A stretch of 64,000 nucleotides of DNA from the NCBI RefSeq assembly GCF_010206195.1, contig NZ_VIQT01000006.1, positions 98,893 to 162,892 of the forward strand. The letters run 5' to 3'. Position 1 is the first letter of the stretch. Each line of letters opens with the position of its first letter. The notes beneath the pieces were generated by a model. The model ran no database searches. It was not told where the DNA came from and was given only the letters and a program-made list of their open reading frames with translations. Positions 25,301 to 34,315 of the stretch are shown piece by piece. The position numbers and the translations under genes were made by a program. This DNA is from Anaerotruncus colihominis. Its GTDB lineage: Bacteria > Bacillota > Clostridia > Oscillospirales > Ruminococcaceae.

Positions 25301-27577
25301 AATGTAGCTCCCCTGATGGGAAACGGTTTCGCCGTCATTGGCGATCTTGATGTAATAATAGCCGTATGTCGGCTTCCAGGAATAGGCGGACATATTCTCG
25401 CCGGCTTTAACCGTCGCATATGCAACGCCCTTTTTGTCGGTCGTCAGCTTTTGAATCGCCTCAAAATTGCCGCTTGTGGGGTTGAACACGCTGAATTCAA
25501 TCGGATAATCCGGCAGCGGCGTACCGTCATAAAATGTGGGTGTGATGGTGATTGAAACAGTATCGCCCGAACGATAAATCGGCTTGTCGACCGACGAGGA
25601 AATCGTATATGCCGGCGTCACAAAATCCTTGATATCGACCCATATGGTATCGATATGATGCGTCGTAACCGGATTGCCGCTGCTATCCTCCAGGTATGGC
25701 GGCGGCAGGAGCATACGGGCCGATATACCATACTGCGAGCTGGCCACCTGCTCATATGAGAGCGAACCCGAAAACGTCCCGTCCGTGTTCAGCAAAACCT
25801 GCACGCGCTCGTCAAGGCCGCCTTCGTCAAGCACCACCTCCACCTGGGTGGGCATGGCGCCCCGGTTCATGCGGTACGGCTTGACATAACCCCAGAAGTT
25901 CACCGTATCCGTCGGCCGGTACAGCGCGCGGTCGAGGTAGAAAAATGAATAGTACCGTTCCTCAGACCGGCTGTCCCACCCAAGGCACGCGGTCCGGTCG
26001 GTATAAACCGCTTTTCCGGCAGGGTCGTAGATTGTGAAGATGCAGTCGTCGTCAGCATCCAGCCCTTCCCAGGTTGGCTCTTTTGCAACGGCTGTATGGC
26101 TAAACAGGGCCGTCCCGTCCATCTCTGTCACAAAGCGCGCGACTTGTTCGCCCGCCTGTGTGAATACAACGGTATAACCGCCGAGCGCCTCGCCGGTCGT
26201 ACAGTCATTAAGCCAGATCAGATCGCTTTCGCCGGCCGCCTGCAAATAGACGGCCGTTGTGGAGACCATGAACGGTTTCTCGACCACCACCGGTTCGCCG
26301 GTTTTCTGATCCATCACCGAGCATCGGAACAGATAGTACCCCATGCCGGGATTGTCGTAAGTCACGGACGGGAAGCCGTCGTCCATATGTACCGCCCCGG
26401 TATCCCCGTCCCCGCTATGTTGCGCGTTTTCGCCTGTCAATACCGCCTGGTACGCTTCGACTCCCGGCAGCCTGAACAGCTCGGTTTTGGCGTCGAGGCC
26501 CTGGCTCCATTCCGTTTTCACCTCAAATGTCAGCTCGATATCCGCGCCCGGCCGGAACAGGTTTGTATTGCCATCCACAATTGAGACGGAAAACGTGCGC
26601 TGCTCGGTCATAAAATACAGCCTATCCGGCGCTCCCATCCGCGCGCCGGCCACCGATGCAAGCGTGCCGGCCAGCTCAACCATATAACCGGCCCGATAAT
26701 CAAGCAGCTTATGCGGCGTAAGCACTACGGCGTACTCCTCATATGACACATCGCACGGTATGGCTGGCGCAAGCTGGTCGGGGTCGCCTATATCCTGACG
26801 CAGGAACACACGGCCGCGCGCAGACTCCAAAGATATCGGGGAATTGAATTCCACGCGGATCGGCGCGTCGATCGCCGCTCCCCCATAGCCGTCCTCCAGA
26901 TCAAGATTCCCATACAGCTTCTTATAGGCCGTGTACCGGCACGCAGCCTCCTCCCCGCCATCCCTGTATGGCAGGATCAGGTCAACTTGGCCGTTTTTCT
27001 CCATGTCCTCAATATAGACCCGAAACTTCCCCTGTTCCTCCGTAACGGTGAACGGATACGGCGGCGACAGCTTCAGGCAGTTTTGCAAATACTCCAGCGT
27101 CAGGGGGGCGCCGTCGCTGTTAGGTTCAAACCACGGCTGCGGCGTGATCTCAACAAATCCCCCGTCAAGCAGATAAACCGACGAGAAAGCTGCCACATCA
27201 ATGGCCTCGTCCTCCGGATATTCAAAGTCAACTCCCGGCTGCACAGCAGACGACGCCATGCTCGAAACAGGCGCATCAACCGGTCTTGCCGGAGCGCTTT
27301 GCCGGACCAGAGCCGCAACGCCGAGCACCACAAACAGAGCCGCGGCCAGCAGCGCCGAATGCCGCTTCTGCCAGCGGAAGTTTTTCCCGGCGGGCGCAGC
27401 GAGCGGGCCGCCCGGCTGCTGCGGAGCTCCGGCATCCTCGCCCGAATCTCTGGCAGCCTGCTTTGGTTCTGCGCCTTTTGGCGCGGACGCTGCTTCCTGC
27501 GGCGTCTCCTGTTCTGTGTGCGTGTTTTCCTCCTCCGGGACCTGTGAGGACGCGCTCATTTTCTCCTGTTCACTCAT
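22334..27577 (-). CDS. Alpha-2-macroglobulin-like membrane-anchored protein
   Basis: 1747 residues. A Glu/Pro/Ala-rich cytoplasmic start (1-68), one transmembrane segment (about 73-91), then a long chain of macroglobulin beta domains. Family landmarks: FFYLDRALYRPTDTVNFWGY, KPIYRSGDTVSITITPTFYD, VSIVDEAVFALRE, FKPLQSDQDGNASLSFTLPD, NITSWRITTLAVG and FFTKPVLSPKYIEGDEVTML. The helical domain that usually carries a CxEQ thioester reads HYCFRIDQ near residue 1335, so the thioester may be lost. Such proteins trap proteases at the cell surface. Start overlaps the upstream transglutaminase gene stop (ATGA), showing coupling. Confidence 0.9.
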   Translation of the reverse strand: MSEQEKMSASSQVPEEENTHTEQETPQEAASAPKGAEPKQAARDSGEDAGAPQQPGGPLAAPAGKNFRWQKRHSALLAAALFVVLGVAALVRQSAPARPVDAPVSSMASSAVQPGVDFEYPEDEAIDVAAFSSVYLLDGGFVEITPQPWFEPNSDGAPLTLEYLQNCLKLSPPYPFTVTEEQGKFRVYIEDMEKNGQVDLILPYRDGGEEAACRYTAYKKLYGNLDLEDGYGGAAIDAPIRVEFNSPISLESARGRVFLRQDIGDPDQLAPAIPCDVSYEEYAVVLTPHKLLDYRAGYMVELAGTLASVAGARMGAPDRLYFMTEQRTFSVSIVDGNTNLFRPGADIELTFEVKTEWSQGLDAKTELFRLPGVEAYQAVLTGENAQHSGDGDTGAVHMDDGFPSVTYDNPGMGYYLFRCSVMDQKTGEPVVVEKPFMVSTTAVYLQAAGESDLIWLNDCTTGEALGGYTVVFTQAGEQVARFVTEMDGTALFSHTAVAKEPTWEGLDADDDCIFTIYDPAGKAVYTDRTACLGWDSRSEERYYSFFYLDRALYRPTDTVNFWGYVKPYRMNRGAMPTQVEVVLDEGGLDERVQVLLNTDGTFSGSLSYEQVASSQYGISARMLLPPPYLEDSSGNPVTTHHIDTIWVDIKDFVTPAYTISSSVDKPIYRSGDTVSITITPTFYDGTPLPDYPIEFSVFNPTSGNFEAIQKLTTDKKGVAYATVKAGENMSAYSWKPTYGYYYIKIANDGETVSHQGSYIYTPGNVILRPEVTFDAHGARLRVLANSVTLNGVRDAEQAQQLVDADDDAYDVLIGAPVDMQLSVETDLRYYMPREQGEDDPSGRYIWDEENIAAVEVKDGAGTAELLAAGAFDPSEYGRVSATVSYVHGGNTLSSSASASYSGGRRRAYRGPDETAPKGYTFNVYRGDEPEPVQTYEEYLGRTFVETDVGAPLQFELLRDGIPVQGGRMIYTLVQDDIIVRGSADAALTLTPDQRHANSILLVAAYFDGRDVYAVANCYIRINQESLALEIETELDKEAYMPGDVVTLSAKVRDKNGNPVSAQMCVSIVDEAVFALREQYFDILASLYGEMNFYNYYIYKYTSLTGDINPFNNSGDGGKGAGDNLEAYDIFRDDFRDTAFFKPLQSDQDGNASLSFTLPDNITSWRITTLAVGNNLYAGASKSNLVTTLPFFTKPVLSPKYIEGDEVTMLIQGHGTAVKTGGAISYEVRVTGDGVDETYTRSGTAYEPVEINLGKLTEGDYTVTSTGQFGQMRDTVELPLSVISSNLELIVNREIDLKKPVDIKALRYPVVITMYDDAYKAYNDSISSLLRHYCFRIDQRMARFAAKRALMQLGDPEDLPRHIRVSDSDVSGYQNFDGGVGWYTYSDQSDPAVTMKVLMFAGDMYDLERMKGYFEGVRDDQTRSGAERAAAYAGLAAIDSAYTADIREILDSQPDMKLKEQLYYVAGLAYGGDEAGALAYYEKLVTPRLRHDVEGAKWLEYSNAALKQDRLVENDEVTAAAWITASKLNLPDADGFAAHFARNRWRIDSIFECMIYVVNYGTPVTEAAKFSYTSGGELHEVDLAGYGCKSITLNRSEMQDLAFHDVPDAVRAAAYYIGEPEEAGFEDSGNIGMQKDFEEMEDGKYKVTLTVKFEDDAPYGFYNISDWVPSNMRLHTIAKQPQSSMLTVHSEQENQKLYFDFYRTAYTPKTVYINYYTQRTFDTQAVVDRAYLICAETGDSAFTERDRI

Positions 27578-28848
27578 GATGATGCCCCTCTCTCTACACT
27601 CTCCCGTGTGGGCAGCGACGCTTTTGGAAACAGCGTCAATACCCGTGTGCTGTCATTAAAGTGATATGTGACCGATCCGGTTGTTTCAATCTCAAACGGC
27701 AAGCCGCCTTCCAATGCGAGGCGCTTCATCTCACTCAGGATATCAAACAGATGCTCATTAAACGCGTCGCGCCAGCGCGCATACTGCGCCGGATCTCCGT
27801 CCACCCTGATCTCCAGAAAGACCGGGCGCTTTTCGTCCGTCAGCTCCCGCGTGGACAACTGATCCGCAAACGCCCTTGCAATGGGCGGCACAGGATCCTG
27901 TCCGGCCTGTGCGTTTACAAAAAAGCCGTTTTGTATATAATAATTGAACCGCCCCGTGCCCGCCGGCGGCAATTTGCCGTATGGCTCTGTGTTTGGAAAA
28001 TGGTCGGATGTAAGCTCCTCTGGATGCACCAATAGATAATCGTGGAACAAGTATCCCTTTTCATCGGGTACATCGTTCCAGGTGATGTCCACATAATACC
28101 AGCCGTCCTCCAATAGAACGGCATTCCATGAATGCGGAATACCCCGTCCGCTCATGCCGGTGATATAGCAGCAGGCAATTCCCATCCGCTGCAACAAATA
28201 TTGGTACGACCGGCTGTAGGCGTCGCATACGCCGCGCCCGCGCACAAGGCCGCCGTAAACCGACCCGGCGTCCGCGTCCTGCGTTCCCTGTTCATAGGTA
28301 ATTCGTTCCAGCACCGCGTCATGCACTGCAACAGCAATTTCAAAATCCGATCCGCCGATCCCTTCCAACAGTTGACCGGCGGCGCGCTCTATCTCCTGGC
28401 TGCGCGCCCTGGCTGCTTCGACAGTCAAACCGGCGCGCGGCTCCAGGATGCAGTAGGTAATGAGTCCGTCCGTATCCGGATAAACACAGCGCGCCCAATC
28501 ATAAATGGGATGGTCATACAGCACGCTGTCCCACACCCGTTTCAGAGCCCGTGCATCCAATGGCGAGGGCAGCTCCAGACGGTTTCCCGTATTCCATCTG
28601 CGCAGAGCGTCATCTAAAAGATCATACAACGCCAGCTCCCCACCCTTCAGGCAGCTGCGCCCATAAAAAAACTGCCTGCTCTGTGGATCGGCCGTATTGA
28701 TAGAGTGCGCCTGCCCCGAGAAGGAAACGTCCAATCGCTGTACAGGCTGCCGTGTGGGAGCAGCGCAGCAGCACAAAACAAGCGCCGCAAGCAGCAGCGG
28801 CAATAGCCGCCTGAAAATAGCGGCGCGCCCTGTCCTAAACAAAGGCAA
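27574..28848 (-). CDS. Transglutaminase-like lipoprotein
   Basis: 424 residues from a TTG at 28848 behind GGGGGAGG. A basic, hydrophobic signal ends LLLAALVLCCC, a lipobox-like site. Papain-like transglutaminase core: Cys near 207 (GRGVCDAYSRSYQYLLQRM), His near 240 (GIPHSWNAV) and Asp near 251 (YYVDITWND), the full triad. Likely an extracytoplasmic peptidase or cross-linking enzyme. Translationally coupled to the macroglobulin-like gene downstream, so the two probably act together at the envelope. An upstream ATG in frame (28932) has no site and would not give a signal peptide start. Confidence 0.85.
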   Translation of the reverse strand: MPLFRTGRAAIFRRLLPLLLAALVLCCCAAPTRQPVQRLDVSFSGQAHSINTADPQSRQFFYGRSCLKGGELALYDLLDDALRRWNTGNRLELPSPLDARALKRVWDSVLYDHPIYDWARCVYPDTDGLITYCILEPRAGLTVEAARARSQEIERAAGQLLEGIGGSDFEIAVAVHDAVLERITYEQGTQDADAGSVYGGLVRGRGVCDAYSRSYQYLLQRMGIACCYITGMSGRGIPHSWNAVLLEDGWYYVDITWNDVPDEKGYLFHDYLLVHPEELTSDHFPNTEPYGKLPPAGTGRFNYYIQNGFFVNAQAGQDPVPPIARAFADQLSTRELTDEKRPVFLEIRVDGDPAQYARWRDAFNEHLFDILSEMKRLALEGGLPFEIETTGSVTYHFNDSTRVLTLFPKASLPTRESVERGASS

Positions 28849-28913
28849 TTGCTTTTTCCTCCCCCTTCCTATATAATTGAAGTGTAAAAAAGCGGAAGGA
28901 ATCATGCATAATT

Positions 28914-29846
28914 GTGAAAAAATTTTTAACAATTGGCTGTTTATTGACCTGTTTGGCCGGTTGTTCCGGAACCGAAGCAGCCGCGCCGGTTCCTTCGATG
29001 CCGCCGATTTCTTCTACCGTGTCCGCGCCGATAACCGTTGCTGTTCCTGAGCCTGCCGCCACGGTGGCATGGGAAGGCGCGCTCCCGCTGGAAAATGCCT
29101 ATATTGCCGCATGTGCCGACGAAATCACCGCTGGCCTGCCGCGCGGCGAACCTGCGGAGGAAATTCGCGCCGCCTACTCTTATATCATCGGGCACACCTA
29201 TTTCGCGGACCCTGTGGGTCTGGATTCCTGGCGGTGGCACAGCGCGCCTGGCACGCCCGCGCCCTCTTATGTAGAAAGCCGCGCAGTCAGCCCGCTTTGT
29301 TATGGTGTCGGCTCCTGTGAGGATTTCGCGGCGGCGTTAACCGTGCTGCTCAACCGCATGGGATATCAGGCCGCATATGTTTCCGGCCTGACCATTTCTG
29401 TCGACGGGCGTTTCATCGACCATGCCTGGACGGTTGTACAGATTGACGGCATATGGTATCATCTCGACCCGCAGCTTGAGCAGAATGTGCTCCGGGATGG
29501 TCTGCTGACCTACCGTTATTTTCTCAAGGATGACAGCTATATGCTTGCGGACCACCGATGGGGGGAAAATTTGGCGGCCTATTGGAGCGGCGCGCTCACA
29601 CCAAAACAAGCTGAAACGTTCCTGCAAACAATCGGGAACGTCCCCGCCTGTCCCGAAAGCTATGCGCCCGTCCCGGACCCACACCCAATCAGCCTGCCGC
29701 CGCGGCCTGATGCCGGCGCTCTGCAAAGGTCCATCAACCGGGATCGACAGACTTTCATCGACGCATATGGGCAGCCGGCTCCATGTGAACTGAACACCAC
29801 GCCTCCTATTTACGCGTTTCTTTTGGAGGAAAACCGCTCCTGGTAG
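28914..29846 (+). CDS. Transglutaminase-like lipoprotein (divergent)
   Basis: 310 residues from GTG. Lipoprotein signal MKKFLTIGCLLTCLAG then Cys at residue 17, followed by a Pro/Ser/Ala-rich linker. Transglutaminase-like core with Cys near 135 (GSCEDFAAALTVLLNRMGYQ), His near 169 (FIDHAWTVV) and Asp near 185 (YHLDPQL). Divergent from the other transglutaminase lipoprotein at 28848 with only 65 bases between, so the two share a promoter region. Substrate unknown. Confidence 0.83.
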   Translation: MKKFLTIGCLLTCLAGCSGTEAAAPVPSMPPISSTVSAPITVAVPEPAATVAWEGALPLENAYIAACADEITAGLPRGEPAEEIRAAYSYIIGHTYFADPVGLDSWRWHSAPGTPAPSYVESRAVSPLCYGVGSCEDFAAALTVLLNRMGYQAAYVSGLTISVDGRFIDHAWTVVQIDGIWYHLDPQLEQNVLRDGLLTYRYFLKDDSYMLADHRWGENLAAYWSGALTPKQAETFLQTIGNVPACPESYAPVPDPHPISLPPRPDAGALQRSINRDRQTFIDAYGQPAPCELNTTPPIYAFLLEENRSW

Positions 29847-29869
29847 CGGACAGAAAGGAGCCATCTGCA

Positions 29870-30880
29870 ATGTCTGCACTCGATTTTTACGGTACGCTCG
29901 GCCCAGCTTGCTGCGGCGCGGACACGCTCACAGACCTGTTTTCAGCCGGCATGACGGGCGTGCGTCTCAATCTCTCGCACATCAATCTCGCCGACTGCGG
30001 CGCGTGGCTCGCAAACCTGCATGAAGCCGCTGCCCGTGTGCGCCTTTCGCCGCGTCTGCTGATCGACCTGCGCGGCCCGGAGCTGCGCGTCGGGGAGCTG
30101 TCCGCTCCGCTGGCGCTCACGGAAGGAACACGCGCTACGCTCGCGGCCGATGGCGGGTCCGCGGATACCATACCGGTTCCGCCGCTTATTTTCCCGGCTC
30201 TGCGCGCCGGCCAAGAGGTGCTGCTTGACGACGGCGCGCTTTTGCTGCGCGTTGATACGCCCGGCGACGGGCGCGCGTTCTGCACGGTTTTTCGCGGCGG
30301 CATTCTGCATTCGCGCAAAAGCATCGCGCTACCGGGCGCGGCGCTGCGTCCGCCCACACTGACACAAAGCGATCTTGAAAACCTTTCCCGCGCACGTGCA
30401 AACGGCGTTACAGGCGTCATGCTTCCGTTCGTGCGCGATGAGCACGATCTTCTGACGCTGCGGCGCGCATTGCTCGACGCCGGCGCCCCGCAAATTGCCG
30501 TCTTTGCAAAGCTCGAAAACAAAGCCGGCCTTTTTGCTCTGCCGCGTCTGCTCCCACATGCCGATCATATTGTCGTCGCACGCGGCGATCTTGGAAACGA
30601 TATGCCCCTGTGGGAGCTGCCGGCGGCACAAAAGCGCGTGGCCGCAATTTGCCGCGCAGCCGGCAAGCCTTTTATGGTTGTAACGCAGCTATTGCATTCT
30701 ATGCAGAAAGCAGCTGTGCCGACGCGTGCGGAGGTGTGCGATATCTTTAATGCTGTGCTTGACGGCGCCTCCTCATTGATGCTGACCGGCGAGACGGCTG
30801 CCGGCGCGTATCCGGTACAGGCAATGCGTTACCTGTGCGCCACGGCCAGCGAGGCGCTCCATTTCCAGGAGAAGGGCTGA
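29870..30880 (+). CDS. Short pyruvate kinase-like protein
   Basis: 336 residues, against about 470-580 for normal pyruvate kinase. It keeps the TIM barrel and a small lid: GTLGPACC, VRLNLSHINL (the phosphate-binding Arg), LIDLRGPELRVGEL, AKLENKAGL (catalytic Lys and metal Glu), VARGDLGNDM, TQLLHSMQKAAVPTRAEVCD and LTGETAAGAYPVQA. The C-terminal allosteric domain is missing and the gene ends cleanly with a terminator. AGAAAGGAG precedes the start. It may be an active but unregulated enzyme or have another phosphotransfer role. Confidence 0.82.
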   Translation: MSALDFYGTLGPACCGADTLTDLFSAGMTGVRLNLSHINLADCGAWLANLHEAAARVRLSPRLLIDLRGPELRVGELSAPLALTEGTRATLAADGGSADTIPVPPLIFPALRAGQEVLLDDGALLLRVDTPGDGRAFCTVFRGGILHSRKSIALPGAALRPPTLTQSDLENLSRARANGVTGVMLPFVRDEHDLLTLRRALLDAGAPQIAVFAKLENKAGLFALPRLLPHADHIVVARGDLGNDMPLWELPAAQKRVAAICRAAGKPFMVVTQLLHSMQKAAVPTRAEVCDIFNAVLDGASSLMLTGETAAGAYPVQAMRYLCATASEALHFQEKG

Positions 30881-30892
30881 TAAAACAACAAA

Positions 30893-30937
30893 CGGGCCGT
30901 GCGGCGGAATTTCATTCCCGCCGCACGGCCCGTTTTA
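30893..30937. terminator. Bidirectional terminator
   Basis: CGGGCCGTGCGGCGG/CCGCCGCACGGCCCG stem with a short AT loop, then TTTTAAT on the plus strand. It lies between convergent genes. Confidence 0.85.
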
Positions 30938-30962
30938 ATATTGTTCGCCGCTATAAATCTAT

Positions 30963-31997
30963 TCAGTCATCATAATCCATATCGAAATCAAGGATAGCGC
31001 CTGTGATCGCGTCGATATCAATATCATACTCCCAGAAACCGTTGCGCAGTTCAACCTCATATTTCATACGGCCATCGTCAAAATCCATCTCACATTTACG
31101 CACAACTGCACCGGGCGCCTGCGCCATCGCAATTTGTTTGGCCTTTTCAAAACCGATATAGCCGTTGTTGCCGCTGGGCATGGAAGGGGTAACAGCCGGC
31201 GTTGAAGGACGCGCCGGCGTTGAGGCCGCGGCATTCGGAGAAACAGCCGGCGCCGGCGCCGGGTTGGCCCGCAGGAAGCTTTCCCAACCGTCGGCATGGG
31301 AATTGCTCCACAGCACTGTGCCATCCGTAGCATTCAGGGCAATATCGTACTCCAGCCCATCCTTATAAATCTCAATCTCATAGATGTATGTGCCGCCCTC
31401 ACGGTCCAGGTCAACGTCCGTTACAACGCCGCCCGGCACCTGCTTGAGCGCTGCTTCCGTCGCCTGTGTGTAGCTGATCAGGGTACTAATATCGCTGGCG
31501 GTCGGCTGCGTGCCAATTTGGATATCGCGTTTGAGAACCGCTCCGGTCCCCGGATGCACTGTGATCTCGCCATAATAGCCGCCGGCAGTGAAACGGACAT
31601 CATATTCCATCAGTCCATCGTCATAATCAACCGTAACGGACTGAATTGTTGCGCCGGGATGCTCATCGGTTACAACCTTTTTGGCCTGCTCCTGCGTCAA
31701 TGTGGCTGTGCGCGCGCCGCGATCATCGAGCAGCTCGCTGTCAAACGAAATCGCCTTCTGCGTGGCGCGGCTGACGTCGATTTCATACTTTTCAAGCTTT
31801 GCCGGATTGTAAAATTTCACCTCATACCGGCCGTCGTCGACCTCTGTCGTCACATACGCGCTGCCAGACGGCACAAGCTTTTCAGCGATTGCTTTGGCCT
31901 GCTGCGCCGTCAGAGCTGCGGCAAACGCCTGGATTGAAACAACGGACATTACGGCCGCCGCACTTAATATGGCTGCGGTCAATTTCTTTGTTGTCAT
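30963..31997 (-). CDS. Secreted PepSY-domain protein
   Basis: 344 residues. Signal peptide to about residue 27 (ILSAAAVMSVVSIQAFAAAL), then four PepSY repeats, each with a helix such as LTAQQAKAIAEKLVPSG, LTQEQAKKVVTDEHPGA, ATEAALKQVPGGVV and GFEKAKQIAMAQAPGAVV followed by YEV/YDV-type strands; a Pro/Ala-rich linker precedes the last. PepSY proteins often inhibit extracellular peptidases. The ATG at 31997 follows AGAGGTG. It lies 97 bases from the stop of the sensor kinase gene, whose product may sense or control it. Confidence 0.88.
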   Translation of the reverse strand: MTTKKLTAAILSAAAVMSVVSIQAFAAALTAQQAKAIAEKLVPSGSAYVTTEVDDGRYEVKFYNPAKLEKYEIDVSRATQKAISFDSELLDDRGARTATLTQEQAKKVVTDEHPGATIQSVTVDYDDGLMEYDVRFTAGGYYGEITVHPGTGAVLKRDIQIGTQPTASDISTLISYTQATEAALKQVPGGVVTDVDLDREGGTYIYEIEIYKDGLEYDIALNATDGTVLWSNSHADGWESFLRANPAPAPAVSPNAAASTPARPSTPAVTPSMPSGNNGYIGFEKAKQIAMAQAPGAVVRKCEMDFDDGRMKYEVELRNGFWEYDIDIDAITGAILDFDMDYDD

Positions 31998-32094
31998 ATC
32001 GGACACCTCTCTATTTTCCTGCTTTCAATTCTTTTCTCCAGGGAATTTGCTCCCTTCGATGGTTCTATCATACAAACGGAAAATTAAAACATGA

Positions 32095-33456
32095 TTAAAG
32101 TTTTTCATCTTTTTGTTCGAATGGTAATGTAACTGTGAAAACGCTTCCCTGTCCATAAACGCTTTCCACAGTGATCGTACCGCCATGTACCTGCGCAATC
32201 CAACGCGCCATCGACAGCCCCAGCCCTGTTCCAATGCTGCTGCGGGAGGCGTCCGCCCTGAAAAAGCGGCTCCATATCTTGGGCAAATCCTCCTCGCGGA
32301 TTCCGGCGCCTGTGTCCGCTACGCGCAGAGCAGCGCCGTTTTCCAAGCGCTGCAGGCACACCTCGACATGTCCGCCTTTGCGGTTATAGCGAATTGCGTT
32401 GGTTATCAGATTGGTCAGCAGACGCATCAACAGCGTTTGATCTCCTATCAGCATGATGTCAGGCTCCAACTGCATTTCCAGCGCGATACCGTTGGACTGT
32501 GCCGTATCCTCCATCTCAAGCAAAACCATTTCACACAATTCGCTTAAATTGAGCCGCTCCCAGCTTGGCTCAAATTTTCCGTTTTCAGCGCGCGCAAGCA
32601 ACAGCAACTGTGAAATGATCGCGGACATACGCCGCGCCTGCCGCAATACGACGTCGATACTCTTCTTGCGTTCCGCCTCGTCCACAACGTCTGACAGCGC
32701 ATATTCACATTGGGAAATAATAACAGCTGTCGGCGTGCGCAACTCATGCGACGCGTCGGATGAAAACTGCCTTTCTGTTTCAAACGACGCCTGAAGGCGC
32801 GCAAACATGGAATTGATTGTGCATCCAAGCCGTGAAAGCTCATCGCCGGACCCGTCGTCCGGCACGCGCAGCGAAAGGTCGCTGCCAGAGGAAATAGCCT
32901 GCGCCGTCTCAGCCATCTTGCCCACTGGGAAAAACGCACGCCTGGTGATCAGCCATCCGCCGAGCGCCGCGACTGCGATAAAAATCGGCACGCTGATCAG
33001 CGCAAGCAAAATCATCCCGTGCATGGTGGCTGTGGAACCGGACATTGAAACGACGCCCCGGACCCAAAAGCCTGTTCCGTCCTGAATCGCAAAGAGATCG
33101 TGTACCATCCATGTTTCACGGCCATTGCTGACCATTTTGACCGCCTGATCCTCCAGAATCGAATCGACCTGAAGTCCGCGGTTGACACGTGGGGCGAGCA
33201 GGCGGCCACTTGTATCGTAGAAAAAAACGGACACGCCTTCTCTGTAAAAGTCAATTTTCTCGTCGTCAAGCTCTCCATCATCAAAATGCGCCTGCTTGAC
33301 GGCGTCGGAGACAACATCGAGCAGCGCGTCGCGTGTCTGGCGCGAAAGCATTTGATCGGAAAAGGACAGCAGATAGACAACACCCAACCCCAACAGCACT
33401 ACAAGCAGCCCTGTGTACCACAGTGTTACGCGCGCCCGGATCGATATGCGCTTCAT
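32095..33456 (-). CDS. Sensor histidine kinase
   Basis: 453 residues. Two transmembrane segments (about 12-31 and 152-171) enclose an extracellular sensor of about 120 residues; HAMP domain (MAETAQAISSGSDLSLRV); HisKA with the phospho-acceptor His near 236 (SSDASHELRTPTAVIISQCE); HATPase with NAIRYNRKGGHVEVC (N box), VADTGAGI (G1) and GTGLGLSMARWIAQVHGG (G2). Start codon overlaps the regulator stop by four bases, the usual coupling. Its signal is unknown. Confidence 0.94.
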   Translation of the reverse strand: MKRISIRARVTLWYTGLLVVLLGLGVVYLLSFSDQMLSRQTRDALLDVVSDAVKQAHFDDGELDDEKIDFYREGVSVFFYDTSGRLLAPRVNRGLQVDSILEDQAVKMVSNGRETWMVHDLFAIQDGTGFWVRGVVSMSGSTATMHGMILLALISVPIFIAVAALGGWLITRRAFFPVGKMAETAQAISSGSDLSLRVPDDGSGDELSRLGCTINSMFARLQASFETERQFSSDASHELRTPTAVIISQCEYALSDVVDEAERKKSIDVVLRQARRMSAIISQLLLLARAENGKFEPSWERLNLSELCEMVLLEMEDTAQSNGIALEMQLEPDIMLIGDQTLLMRLLTNLITNAIRYNRKGGHVEVCLQRLENGAALRVADTGAGIREEDLPKIWSRFFRADASRSSIGTGLGLSMARWIAQVHGGTITVESVYGQGSVFTVTLPFEQKDEKL

Positions 33457-34127
33457 GGCGTCTGGCGGATCGTATATCCGACGCCGCGCACCGTTTGGAT
33501 CAGTTTCTTTTCGAATGGATCATCGATCTTGCGCCGCAGATAACGCACATAAACATCTACAATATTGCTGCCGCCCTCAAAATCGTAGTCCCAAACATGG
33601 CTTTCCAATTGCGCGCGCGACAGCACAGCGCCCTTGTTGCGCAGCAGATATTCCAAAATGGCAAACTCCTTGGAAGAAAGCGTGATCTCCTGACCTGCGC
33701 GGCGGACTGTGCGGGTTGAAAGCTCCATGGTCAGATCTTCCGCCGTCAGCACAACCGCTTTATCCGACGAACTGCGCCGCAACAGCACGCGGATACGTGC
33801 AAGCAGCTCGTCAAATGCAAACGGTTTCGTCAGATAATCATCGGCCCCCGCGTCAAGGCCCGACACCCGGTCCCCGACAGCGTCGAGCGCCGTCAGCAAC
33901 AGAACAGGCAGCGTTCTGCCAGCCGCCCGCAGTCCACGCAGGATTGAAAGCCCGTCACGTCCAGGCATCATAATGTCAAGAATCGCCAGATCATACGGCG
34001 TCTGTTCCAAATAGTAAGCGGCGTCATCGCCGCTGTCACAGCCGTCCACCGCGTATCCTTCCGCTTTGAGCCGCTTGACCGTGATATCCAGCAGCTCCCG
34101 TTCATCATCCGCAACCAAAATTCGCAT
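33453..34127 (-). CDS. OmpR-type response regulator
   Basis: 224 residues. Receiver domain with acidic ADDE, phospho-acceptor Asp51 (LAILDIMMPGRDGL) and Lys101 (DDYLTKPFAFDEL); C-terminal winged helix (LSSKEFAILEYLLRNKGAVL, SNIVDVYVRYLRRKID, RGVGYTI). GGGGGAGTG precedes the ATG. Divergent from the lipoprotein gene at 34316; an inverted 8-mer TTACTTTA (34153-34160) and TAAAGTAA (34241-34248) in the gap could be regulator sites (inference). Confidence 0.95.
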   Translation of the reverse strand: MRILVADDERELLDITVKRLKAEGYAVDGCDSGDDAAYYLEQTPYDLAILDIMMPGRDGLSILRGLRAAGRTLPVLLLTALDAVGDRVSGLDAGADDYLTKPFAFDELLARIRVLLRRSSSDKAVVLTAEDLTMELSTRTVRRAGQEITLSSKEFAILEYLLRNKGAVLSRAQLESHVWDYDFEGGSNIVDVYVRYLRRKIDDPFEKKLIQTVRGVGYTIRQTP

Positions 34128-34315
34128 TCGGCACTCCCCCTTCTTTTTTCGTTTACTTTATGAGAATATCATTAAAAGTAGATGAAAGCAATGGACAAAT
34201 TATATTTTTCCATTTTAATGTTTCTTTCATAATTCGCCTGTAAAGTAAGCTCATCAAATGATTCACAGCACCACATGGAATACCCAACTTTGTATAACCA
34301 GGAGGACAATTCATC

